Source of the DNA: Pelomonas dachongensis
GTDB lineage: Bacteria > Pseudomonadota > Gammaproteobacteria > Burkholderiales > Burkholderiaceae_C
Assembly: GCF_043555865.1 (NCBI RefSeq)
Contig: NZ_JBIGHY010000002.1
Span: 806,001 to 870,000 of the forward strand
DNA length: 64,000 nucleotides
Direction: 5' to 3'
Positions 44,006-52,060 of the stretch are shown piece by piece. The notes beneath the pieces were generated by a model that was not told the DNA's origin, did no database searches, and was given only the letters and a program-made list of their open reading frames with translations. Position numbers and translations under genes: made by a program. Position 1 is the first letter of the stretch. The number at the start of each line of letters is the position of its first letter.

Positions 44006-45361
44006 ATGAAGCAGCCTCCCCTGACCCGCCGCGAGATCGTCGGCTACGGCCTGGGCGACATGGGGTTCAACTTCTACTGGACCAACATCTCGACCTTTTT
44101 GCTGATCTTCTACACCGACGTGTTCGGCATCACCGCCGCTGCAGCGGCCACGATGCTGTTCGTCGTGAAGATCTTCAACGCCTTCACCGACCCCATGATC
44201 GGCGCCTTTGCCGACCGCACGCAGACGCGCTGGGGCAAGTTCCGGCCCTACCTGCTGTTCGTGCCCCTGCCGCTGGCCTTCATGGGCGTGCTGACGTACT
44301 CCACGCCCGACGTCGGCCCCACGGGCAAGCTGGTGTGGGCGTACGTGACCTACCTGCTGCTGATGACGGTCTACACCGGCGTCAACCTGCCCTACAGCGC
44401 GCTCTCGGGCGTCATCACGGGCGACGCGCGGGAGCGCAATGCAGTCAACGCGTCGCGCTTCGTCTGCGGGTTCCTCGGCGGCATGGTCGTCACGGCGGCC
44501 ACGCCGCGCCTGGTGCAATGGCTGGGCAGTGGCGACGCCGCGCTGGGCTGGACGCTGACGATGGCCTGCTGGGGCACAGCCGCCGCTGTCATCTTCGCCA
44601 TCACATTCGCCACGACGAAGGAGCGCGTGCAGCCCACGCAGGCCGAGCCTTCCACCGTGCGGCAAGACCTCGCCGACCTGCGCAGCAACAAGCCGTGGAT
44701 CCTGCTGTTCCTGCTGGCACTGATCATCATGGTCAGCATCACGCTGCGCATGACCAGCGCGGCCTACTACTTCAAGTACGTGGTCAACCGGCCCGAGCTG
44801 CTGGCCACCTTCGTGCCCGCCTACCTGCTGGCCGCTGCCGCCGGCACGGCGCTGACGCCCTTCCTCGCCCGCTTCGTCGACAAGCGCAAGCTGATGATCG
44901 GGCTGATGATCGCGTCCACCGCGCTGTCGGCGGCCTTCCTGTTCGTGGACGCGAACCAGATCTGGCTGATGTACGCGCTGCAAGTCGCGCTGGGCCTGGC
45001 ACTGGGGCCGAAGTCGCCGCTGAATTTCTCGATGCTGGCCGACGCCGCCGACTTCAACGAATGGCGCAATGGCCGCCGCGCCACTGCCATGACCTTCGCC
45101 GCCAGCTCCTTCGCGCAGAAGCTGGGTACGGCGGTGGCGGTGGGCGTCATCGGCACCATTTTCACGGCGCTGGGTTATGTGCCCAACGCGGCACAGTCGG
45201 CCGACTCTCAGGCCGGCATCGTCTGGCTGATGTCGGTCATCCCGGCGGTCTTCACCGGGCTGGCGGCCGTGCTGATGATGTTCTACACGCTGGACAACCC
45301 GACGATGGCCCGCATCCAGAGCGACCTGGCCGCGCGGAAGACTTCCTCTCCGACACCATGA
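44006..45361 (+). CDS. GPH-family sugar (glycoside-pentoside-hexuronide) symporter
   Basis: This is a 451-residue cation symporter of the GPH subfamily (MelB/XylP type) with about twelve helices. The signature segments are YGLGDMGFNFYWTNISTFLL, the DPMIGAFADRTQTRWGKFRP loop of the family, and YSALSGVITGDARERN. Its stop overlaps the GH94 gene start (ATGA). With gluconokinase and the phosphorylase it should import the disaccharide that the phosphorylase splits, most likely cellobionate. Confidence 0.9.
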   Translation: MKQPPLTRREIVGYGLGDMGFNFYWTNISTFLLIFYTDVFGITAAAAATMLFVVKIFNAFTDPMIGAFADRTQTRWGKFRPYLLFVPLPLAFMGVLTYSTPDVGPTGKLVWAYVTYLLLMTVYTGVNLPYSALSGVITGDARERNAVNASRFVCGFLGGMVVTAATPRLVQWLGSGDAALGWTLTMACWGTAAAVIFAITFATTKERVQPTQAEPSTVRQDLADLRSNKPWILLFLLALIIMVSITLRMTSAAYYFKYVVNRPELLATFVPAYLLAAAAGTALTPFLARFVDKRKLMIGLMIASTALSAAFLFVDANQIWLMYALQVALGLALGPKSPLNFSMLADAADFNEWRNGRRATAMTFAASSFAQKLGTAVAVGVIGTIFTALGYVPNAAQSADSQAGIVWLMSVIPAVFTGLAAVLMMFYTLDNPTMARIQSDLAARKTSSPTP

Positions 45362-47688
45362 TTCATCACCACGACGACGGCGCCCGCTGCGAGCTGACCA
45401 GCCCCACCGCAATGCCGCAAGCCGGCGGCTTCCTGTGGAACCGCCGCATGATGATCCAGGTGACCTGCCGCGGCTACGCCACCGCCCAGTTCATGCAGCC
45501 CGAACCAGCCAAGTACGCGCATGCGCCCAACCTGGAGGCCAAGACCTTCATGCAGCCGGAGCAGGCCTACTACGCCCACCACCCGGGCCGCTTCGTCTAC
45601 GTGAAGGACGAGGAGACGGGCGAGCTGTTCTCGGCCCCCTACGAGCCGGTGCGCGCGAAGGTTGACAGCTTCAGCTTCACCGCGAGCGCGCACGACCTGT
45701 CCTGGACCGTGGAGCACCTGGGCCTGCGCGTGGAGATGCGTCTGGGCCTACCCACCAAAGACGTGGTGGAGCTGTGGGAGCTGCGCGTCACCAACCTGAC
45801 CGGCCGGCCGCGGCGCGTCAGCGTCGTGCCCTACTTCCCCATCGGCTACATGTCGTGGATGAACCAGTCCGCCGAATGGCGTGCCGACCTGGGCGGCGTC
45901 GTCGCCAGCTGCGTCACTCCCTACCAAAAGGTCGCGGACTACTTCAAGAACATCCATCTCAAGGACAAGACCTACTTCCTGTGCGAGCGCGCGCCCGATA
46001 CCTGGGAGGCGGCGCAGGCCGCATTCGAAGGCGAAGGCGGGCTGCACAACCCGAGCGCGCTGCAGGCAGGCACGCTGGCCGGCGGCGATGCACGCTACGA
46101 GACGCCCGCCGCCTGCGTGCAGTACCGGCTGGCGCTGGTGCCGCACCAGAGCGAGTGCTACCGCTTCGTCTTCGGCCCCGCGCTGGACGACGCCGAAATC
46201 GCCACGGTGCGCGACACCTACCTCAGCGAAGCCGGCTTCGCCCGCGCGCGCACCGCCTATGCGGACTACATCGCCAGCGGCCGGGGCTGTCTGCGCATCA
46301 CCACGCCCGACGCCGCCTTCGACCGCTTCGTCAACCACTGGCTTCCGCGCCAGGTTTTCTATCACGGCGACGTCAACCGTCTCAGCACCGACCCGCAGAC
46401 GCGCAACTACCTGCAGGACAACCTCGGCATGGCCTACATCGCCCCGGCCGTCACGCGCGGCGCGCTGCTGCATGCGCTAGGCCAGCAGGAAGCAAATGGC
46501 GCCATGCCCGACGGCATCCTGCTGATCGAAGGCGCCGAGCTGAAGTACATCAACCAGGTTCCGCACACTGACCACTGCGTGTGGCTTCCCGTCTGCCTGC
46601 AGGCCTACCTGGACGAGACGGGCGACTTCGCGCTGCTGGACGTAGACGTGAACGGCCAGACCGTCGCCCAGCGCTTCGACGCCGCCATGGCCTGGCTGCA
46701 CCAAGACCGCGACGCGCGGGGCCTGAGCTACATCGCCCAGGGCGACTGGTGCGATCCGATGAACATGGTGGGCTACCAGGGCCGCGGCGTGTCCGGCTGG
46801 TTGACAGTGGCGGCCGCGTTCGCGATGAAGCTGTGGGCCGGCATCAGCGCCGATGCGGGTCGCACGGAAGCCGCCGCCCGCTGGTTCGCCGCCGCGCAGG
46901 AACTGAACGACGCCGCCAACTGCCACCTGTGGGACGGCGACTGGTTCGCCCGCGGCATCACGGACGACGACGTCAAGTTCGGCGTCGCCGCCGATGCCGA
47001 AGGCCGCATCTACCTGAACCCGCAGTCGTGGGCCCTGCTCAGTGGCGCAGCCACCGACGAGCAGCGCGCGAGGATGCTCGCAGCCATCGACGCGCAGCTG
47101 CAAACGCCGCACGGCGTGGCGATGTTCAATCCTCCCTACTCGCGCATGCGCGACGACGTGGGCCGCGTGACGCAGAAGCACCCGGGCTCGGCCGAGAACG
47201 GCGCGGTCTACAACCACGCCGCCGCGTTCTACATCCATGCGATGTACGACGCCGGCGAGGCCGACCGTGCCTGGCGCGCACTGCGCGCGATGGTCGCCGG
47301 ACCGGACGAGGCCGACTTGCTGCAGCGCGGCCAGATGCCGGTGTTCATTCCGAACTACTACCGCGGCGCACACAAGGAGTACCCACGCACGGCTGGCCGC
47401 TCCAGCCAGCTGTTCAACACCGGCACGGCGGCCTGGGCCTATCGCTCGGTGATCGAAGGGCTGTGCGGCCTGCGCGGCCATCCTGACGGGCTGCGGGTGA
47501 AGCCGCAACTGCCTTCGGGCTGGAACGAAATGAACGCCGAGCGCGAGTTCCGCGGTGCGCGGTTCAAGCTGCAAGTGCGCCGCACGGGTGCGGCTCGCGT
47601 GCTGCTGGACGGCCAGCCGTTGCCAGACGGCTTGGTGCGCAACATACAGGCCGGTCGCGCGTACCGCCTGGACGTCGAACTACGCTGA
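45358..47688 (+). CDS. GH94 phosphorylase, cellobionic acid phosphorylase type
   Basis: This GH94 family enzyme (776 residues) splits a beta-glucoside with phosphate. The cellobionic type gives alpha-glucose 1-phosphate plus gluconate (EC 2.4.1.321). The N-terminal beta-sandwich region holds AMPQAGGFLWNRRMMIQVTC; the (alpha/alpha)6 barrel contains the general-acid motif GDWCD with Asp 466. The phosphate-site motif NTGTAAW is at 687-693. GDWCDPMNMVGYQGRGVSGW differs from the GDWND of cellobiose phosphorylases, which supports the acid-substrate branch. Gluconokinase upstream is the decisive context. Its stop overlaps that of the convergent LacI gene by 9 bp. Confidence 0.88.
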   Translation: MIHHHDDGARCELTSPTAMPQAGGFLWNRRMMIQVTCRGYATAQFMQPEPAKYAHAPNLEAKTFMQPEQAYYAHHPGRFVYVKDEETGELFSAPYEPVRAKVDSFSFTASAHDLSWTVEHLGLRVEMRLGLPTKDVVELWELRVTNLTGRPRRVSVVPYFPIGYMSWMNQSAEWRADLGGVVASCVTPYQKVADYFKNIHLKDKTYFLCERAPDTWEAAQAAFEGEGGLHNPSALQAGTLAGGDARYETPAACVQYRLALVPHQSECYRFVFGPALDDAEIATVRDTYLSEAGFARARTAYADYIASGRGCLRITTPDAAFDRFVNHWLPRQVFYHGDVNRLSTDPQTRNYLQDNLGMAYIAPAVTRGALLHALGQQEANGAMPDGILLIEGAELKYINQVPHTDHCVWLPVCLQAYLDETGDFALLDVDVNGQTVAQRFDAAMAWLHQDRDARGLSYIAQGDWCDPMNMVGYQGRGVSGWLTVAAAFAMKLWAGISADAGRTEAAARWFAAAQELNDAANCHLWDGDWFARGITDDDVKFGVAADAEGRIYLNPQSWALLSGAATDEQRARMLAAIDAQLQTPHGVAMFNPPYSRMRDDVGRVTQKHPGSAENGAVYNHAAAFYIHAMYDAGEADRAWRALRAMVAGPDEADLLQRGQMPVFIPNYYRGAHKEYPRTAGRSSQLFNTGTAAWAYRSVIEGLCGLRGHPDGLRVKPQLPSGWNEMNAEREFRGARFKLQVRRTGAARVLLDGQPLPDGLVRNIQAGRAYRLDVELR

Positions 47689-48726
47689 TTCGCGCCTCTG
47701 CACCTGGAAGCCCAGGTCCAGGTGTGGCGTCTCCACCGGCTGGTTGCGGATCAGCTTCATCAGCATCAGCGCGGCCTGCTGGCCGATCTCGCGGCGCGGC
47801 GTGGCCACGGTGGTCAGCGGCGGCACCATCTGGTCGCTGCCTGGCAGGTCGTTGAAGCCGGCAATCGCGACGCGCCCCGGCACCGCCACGCCCAGCCGCA
47901 GCGCGGCCAGCAGCGCGCCCTGGGCCAGGTCATCGTTGCAGAAGAAGATGGCGTCGGTCTCTGGCGCCTCGCGCAGCACGCGCTCCAGCATGTGGCCGCC
48001 GAGCGCCATCGACGACGGCTCGGGGGTCAGCAATTTGCGCACGCACTCGCCCAGGCCGGCCTGCTGCATCGCTTCCACATAGCCCTCGCCGCGCTCCAGC
48101 GTGCGCGGGTCCAGCTGCGCGGCGACATAGGTGACGTGGCGGCGGCCCGAGTCCAGCAGATGCCCGGTGATGGCCCGCCCGGCCTCGCGCTGTGAGAAGC
48201 CCACGCTGTGGCAGCCGGGCTCGGACTCCAGCTCCATCACGCGCACGCAGGGCACGCCGCTCGCCTCGATCAGCGCGGTCGCCGCGGCGCTGTGGTCACG
48301 GCCAGTGACGATGAGGCCGGCCGGCCGGTGCGCCAGGAAGCTGCGCAGCACCGCCTCCTCCTCGCCGGCATCGTAGTGAGTCACGCCGATCAGCGTCTGG
48401 AAACCGGCCGGCACCAGCGTGTTCTGCACCGCGTCCAGCAGGTCGACGAACAGCGTGTTGCTGAGCTTGGGGATCAGCACCGCCACATGCGAGCTGCGCG
48501 CGGAGGCCAGCGCTCGGGCGGCGGGGTCAGGCACGTAACCCAGCGCAGCCGCGGCGGCCTGCACGCGCTCGACCAGTTCGTGCCCCACGGCGCGCTCGCC
48601 GCGCAGCGCCCGTGACACGGTGATGGGGCTGACGCCGGCCGCCTGCGCCACGTCCGCCAGCGTCACCCGGCCGGTGGCGCGCGTGCGTCGGGCGGGGGCG
48701 GCGGAAGCAGTGGTGTGGCTCGGCAT
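47680..48726 (-). CDS. LacI family transcriptional regulator (GntR/GalR type)
   Basis: This is a 348-residue LacI-type repressor. The N-terminal helix-turn-helix (about 21-45) is VTLADVAQAAGVSPITVSRA. The effector-binding domain has FCNDDLAQGALLAAL and GFNDLPGSDQMVPPLTTVAT. It most likely binds the GGATAGCGCTATCC palindromes found at 43467, 48771, 48789 and 48890. It is divergent from the TonB receptor gene. The expected effector is a pathway intermediate such as gluconate, 6-phosphogluconate or cellobionate. The ATG at 48726 is chosen because it starts just before the helix-turn-helix. Confidence 0.93.
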   Translation of the reverse strand: MPSHTTASAAPARRTRATGRVTLADVAQAAGVSPITVSRALRGERAVGHELVERVQAAAAALGYVPDPAARALASARSSHVAVLIPKLSNTLFVDLLDAVQNTLVPAGFQTLIGVTHYDAGEEEAVLRSFLAHRPAGLIVTGRDHSAAATALIEASGVPCVRVMELESEPGCHSVGFSQREAGRAITGHLLDSGRRHVTYVAAQLDPRTLERGEGYVEAMQQAGLGECVRKLLTPEPSSMALGGHMLERVLREAPETDAIFFCNDDLAQGALLAALRLGVAVPGRVAIAGFNDLPGSDQMVPPLTTVATPRREIGQQAALMLMKLIRNQPVETPHLDLGFQVQRRESA

Positions 48727-48770
48727 GGCTAGAGAGTATCCCCCATACCGAATGGTGAAACCCGCGCCTA

Positions 48771-48802
48771 GGATAGCGCAATCCGATTGGATTGCGCTAT
48801 CC
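48771..48802. promoter_or_regulatory. Paired LacI-type operators upstream of the lacI-family gene
   Basis: GGATAGCGCAATCC (48771-48784) and its exact reverse complement GGATTGCGCTATCC (48789-48802) are separated by GATT. Each is a one-mismatch version of the palindrome found at 43468 and 48893. The pair ends 45 bp from the regulator's start codon, so it probably serves autoregulation or cooperative binding with the site at 48890. Confidence 0.8.
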
Positions 48803-48861
48803 AGGACGGACGCAAAACAGGTGCACCGAGACACCCGTAGTGCCCACCCCGATGCGCTCAC

Positions 48862-48883
48862 CGAGTTCGACTCGCTTTTTTTT
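48862..48883 (+). terminator. Small terminator-like hairpin in the lacI/TonB-receptor gap
   Basis: A 5-bp stem (CGAGT, loop TCG, ACTCG) followed by C and a run of eight T lies between the two operator clusters, reading plus. No gene upstream on this strand needs it. It may insulate the receptor promoter or end a short transcript. Confidence 0.4.
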
Positions 48884-48912
48884 GACGCAATTGGATAGCG
48901 CTATCCAATAAA
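48882..48912 (+). promoter_or_regulatory. Candidate TonB-receptor promoter with operator in the spacer
   Basis: TTGACG (48882-48887) and AATAAA (48907-48912), 19 bp apart, are weak -35/-10 candidates. The 20-bp perfect palindrome ATTGGATAGCGCTATCCAAT (48890-48909) fills the spacer, a classic place for repression. Direct repeats AAACAAGTT follow at 48910 and 48927. Confidence 0.55.
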
Positions 48913-48970
48913 CAAGTTTGTTTAGCAAACAAGTTCCAGAACCAGCCACGAGCTGCCAACCCCAGGAGAC

Positions 48971-51913
48971 ATGATGAAAGCCCCTCGCCAACCCACCTTG
49001 ATCCACCTCGCGGCGCTGGCCGCCTGTGCCGGCCTCGCCCTGCCCACCCAGGCCCAGACCGCCGAGGCCGCGCCGGACGCAGCGACCGACAGCGGCAGCA
49101 ACGTGCTGAGCACCGTCGTCGTGACCGGCTCCCGCATCTCCGCGCGCGGCTTCACGCAGCCCACGCCGACGACGCGCTTGGTCGCCTCGGACCTGGAGAA
49201 AGTCGCCAAGCCCAACCTGTTCAACGCCATCGCCGAGCTCCCCGCGCTGCAAGGCAGCACCGGCCGCACCACCAGCACCAACAGCACCAGCTCCGGCATC
49301 CAGGGTCTCAGCTCGCTGAGCCTGCGCGGCCTTGGACCCATCCGCACGCTGACGCTGATCGACGGCCAGCGCGTGGTGGGCGCCAACGTGACCGGTGTGA
49401 CCGACGTGAGCCAGTTCCCGCAGCTGCTCATCAAGCAGGTGGACGTGGTGACGGGAGGCGCGTCGGCGTCCTACGGTTCGGACGCCGTGGGCGGCGTGGT
49501 GAACTTCATCACCGACAAGCGCTTCTCCGGCTTCAAGGCCAACGTCGAGGGCGGCCAGACGAACTACGGCGACGACAAGAACTCCACGCTGCAGGCGGCC
49601 TGGGGCAGCGGCTTCCTGGAGGGCCGTGCCCACTTGAGCGCCAGCGTCGAGTACAGCCGCGAGAAGGGCGTGCCGTCCCCGCGCTTCGGCGGTGCCGGTG
49701 CCAACGGCCGCGACTGGTTCAGAAACCCCGCCTTCCAGGTGCGGCCCATAGCCCAGACCACCGACGGCAAGCCGCAGTACACCTTCATCGAGAACGCCCA
49801 GCAGTTCCAGTACGCCAAGTACGGCCTCATCACCAGCGGCCCGCTGCAGGGCACGGCCTTTGGCCCCGGCGGCACGCCCTACCAGTTCCAGTACGGCTCC
49901 AATGGCGTGCCCACCGGCACCGGCGCCGTGACCGGGTGCGTGACGCCCTTCTGCGTGGGCGGCGACCTGAGCGGCACCGTCGGCGGCGGCACCACGCTGG
50001 GCATGAACATGACGCGCCAGGTGGCCTACACGCGCGGCAGCTTCGAGTTGAACGACGACCATGAGGTCTTCTTCAGCCTGAACTACGGCAAGGTGGACTC
50101 GCTGTTCACGCCCAACCCGGGCGCGGCCAAGAACGCCAACCTCACCATCCAGTGCAGCAATCCCTTCCTGCCCACGTCGATCGTGACGGCCTGCGCGGCC
50201 AACAACATCACCAGCTTCCAGTACGGCGTGGCCAACGCGATCTTTCCCGACGACATCGAGGTCAACCCGGTGCGCACGCAGTTGCGCGCGGTCGTCGGTG
50301 CCAACGGCAAGTTCGACGCGTTCGGCAAGGGCTGGACCTATGACGCCTACGCCACCCATGCGCAGAACACCATCGACATCAGCGTCCAGCACATGACGCT
50401 CAACGCTCGCTACAACGCCGCCATCGACGCCGTGCGCGGGCCCAACAACACCATCATCTGCCGCAACGCGGCAGCAGCCGCTTCGGGCTGCGTGCCGCTG
50501 AACATCATCGGCGACGTGCCCATCGACCCTGCAGCCTGGGCCTACATCGCACCGGCCAACGGCCCGCACCAGTACTCGCGCCAGCGCCAGTCGGTCGCCG
50601 CGTTCAACGTCAACGGCGAACCCTTCTCGCTGTGGGCCGGCCCGGTGGCCGTGGCCTTCGGCGCCGAAGCGCGTCGCGAGCAGTACTACGTCATTGGCGA
50701 CCCGTATGGCAACGGCGTGTTCCCCGAAACGCCCAACACGCCGCAGTACCCCGCCGATCCGCTGCTGAACACCACCATCGGCAACAACTGGTACGCCGGC
50801 AACTATCACAACGCCAAGGGCGCATACCACGTGAAGGAAGGCTTCATCGAGCTGAACCTGCCGCTGTTCAAGGGCACGGCGCTGGGCGAGGCCAACCTCA
50901 ACATCGCCGGTCGCCACACCGACTACAGCACCTCGGGCAAGGTCGACAGCTGGAAGGTCGGCTCGACGTGGCAGACCGGCATCGACGGCCTGCGCCTGCG
51001 CGCCGTCACGTCACGGGACGTACGCGCGCCCAACCTGAGCGAGCTGTTCGCGGCGCCGCTGGTCGTCAACAACACCGTCAACTACCAGGGCACGACGCTG
51101 ACCGTGCAGCAGCGCACCATCGGCAACGTCAACCTGCGCCCGGAGATTGCCCGCAACACGACCTTCGGCCTCGTGCTGGCGCAGCCGATGTGGGCGCCAG
51201 GCTTCAGCGCCTCCGTCGACTACTTCGACATCAAGGTTGACGACGTGATCTCGTCGCTGAACGCGCAGCAGGAGGTGGACCTGTGCGTGGCCGGCAACCA
51301 GGAAATCTGCGCCGCGATAGACCTCGTCAGCGCGACGAAGTACGTGACGTTGCAGGCCTTCAACCTCGCGTCCATGCGCAATAAGGGCTTCGACCTCGAA
51401 GCCCTGTACCGATTCAACCTGGGCAGCGTGGGCCTGCCGGGCAGCCTGACGCTGCGCGGCCTGGCCACGCACACCCGCAGCTTCGTGACCAACTCGGGCG
51501 TCGTGGGCACCATCCCGAGCGAAGCTGCCGGCGTCAACCTCGGCAACACGCCCAAGTGGAAAGGCCAGTTCTCGCAGTCCTGGGAGAACGAGACGGCCAG
51601 CTTCACGGTCTCGCAGCGCTGGATCAGCGACGGCGTCTACAGCAACGAGTACATCGAGTGCCAGACCAACTGCCCCGTCTCCACGGTGACGCGGCCCACC
51701 ATCCTGAACAACCAGATGAAGGGCGCGTTCTACTGGGACATCGGCGGCTCGTACAAGGTCAACAAGCACCTGAGCGTCTACTTCAAGGTCGACAACCTGA
51801 CCGACGTGGACCCGGTGGCAGCGCCGCAGACGGGCACGGGCTACGGCATCAACCCGTTCCTGTATGACGTGCTGGGCCGCCAGTACCGGGTTGGCGCTCG
51901 AATGAGCTTTTGA
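48971..51913 (+). CDS. TonB-dependent receptor
   Basis: This is an outer-membrane TonB-dependent receptor of 980 residues. After a signal peptide (ends PTQA-QTA) comes the plug domain with STVVVTGSRISARGF, LRGLGPIRTLTLIDGQRV and ASASYGSDAVGGVVNFITD. A 22-strand barrel follows, ending RQYRVGARMSF with terminal Phe. AGGAG precedes tandem ATGs; the second (48974) has better spacing. The promoter carries the LacI-type operator, so the ligand is probably a cello-oligosaccharide or cellobionate rather than iron. SusC-like N-terminal extension is absent. Confidence 0.94.
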   Translation: MMKAPRQPTLIHLAALAACAGLALPTQAQTAEAAPDAATDSGSNVLSTVVVTGSRISARGFTQPTPTTRLVASDLEKVAKPNLFNAIAELPALQGSTGRTTSTNSTSSGIQGLSSLSLRGLGPIRTLTLIDGQRVVGANVTGVTDVSQFPQLLIKQVDVVTGGASASYGSDAVGGVVNFITDKRFSGFKANVEGGQTNYGDDKNSTLQAAWGSGFLEGRAHLSASVEYSREKGVPSPRFGGAGANGRDWFRNPAFQVRPIAQTTDGKPQYTFIENAQQFQYAKYGLITSGPLQGTAFGPGGTPYQFQYGSNGVPTGTGAVTGCVTPFCVGGDLSGTVGGGTTLGMNMTRQVAYTRGSFELNDDHEVFFSLNYGKVDSLFTPNPGAAKNANLTIQCSNPFLPTSIVTACAANNITSFQYGVANAIFPDDIEVNPVRTQLRAVVGANGKFDAFGKGWTYDAYATHAQNTIDISVQHMTLNARYNAAIDAVRGPNNTIICRNAAAAASGCVPLNIIGDVPIDPAAWAYIAPANGPHQYSRQRQSVAAFNVNGEPFSLWAGPVAVAFGAEARREQYYVIGDPYGNGVFPETPNTPQYPADPLLNTTIGNNWYAGNYHNAKGAYHVKEGFIELNLPLFKGTALGEANLNIAGRHTDYSTSGKVDSWKVGSTWQTGIDGLRLRAVTSRDVRAPNLSELFAAPLVVNNTVNYQGTTLTVQQRTIGNVNLRPEIARNTTFGLVLAQPMWAPGFSASVDYFDIKVDDVISSLNAQQEVDLCVAGNQEICAAIDLVSATKYVTLQAFNLASMRNKGFDLEALYRFNLGSVGLPGSLTLRGLATHTRSFVTNSGVVGTIPSEAAGVNLGNTPKWKGQFSQSWENETASFTVSQRWISDGVYSNEYIECQTNCPVSTVTRPTILNNQMKGAFYWDIGGSYKVNKHLSVYFKVDNLTDVDPVAAPQTGTGYGINPFLYDVLGRQYRVGARMSF

Positions 51914-51927
51914 ACCTCAGCACCAGA

Positions 51928-52057
51928 CGAGCGCGGGCCGCCCCAAGCCGGCCCGTGGGCGATGTGCTTGCGGCTCAATGCCGCAAGCATCGCCGTCCCC
52001 TCGGGGGACCGCCCAGCCGCGCCCGCGTTCAGCGGCGTGGCTGGGCGAGGGGCTTCA
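51928..52057 (-). repeat. Structured intergenic repeat, copy 3
   Basis: This copy lies between the convergent TonB receptor and MTA/SAH deaminase genes. Its central stem is TGCTTGCGGC, loop TCAAT, GCCGCAAGCA. Its third stem pairs CCCAGCCGCGCC with GGCGTGGCTGGG around a GCGTTCAGC loop (one G-T pair). It ends GAGGGGCTTCA, 3 bp before the deaminase stop codon. Confidence 0.8.
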
Positions 52058-52060
52058 ATG

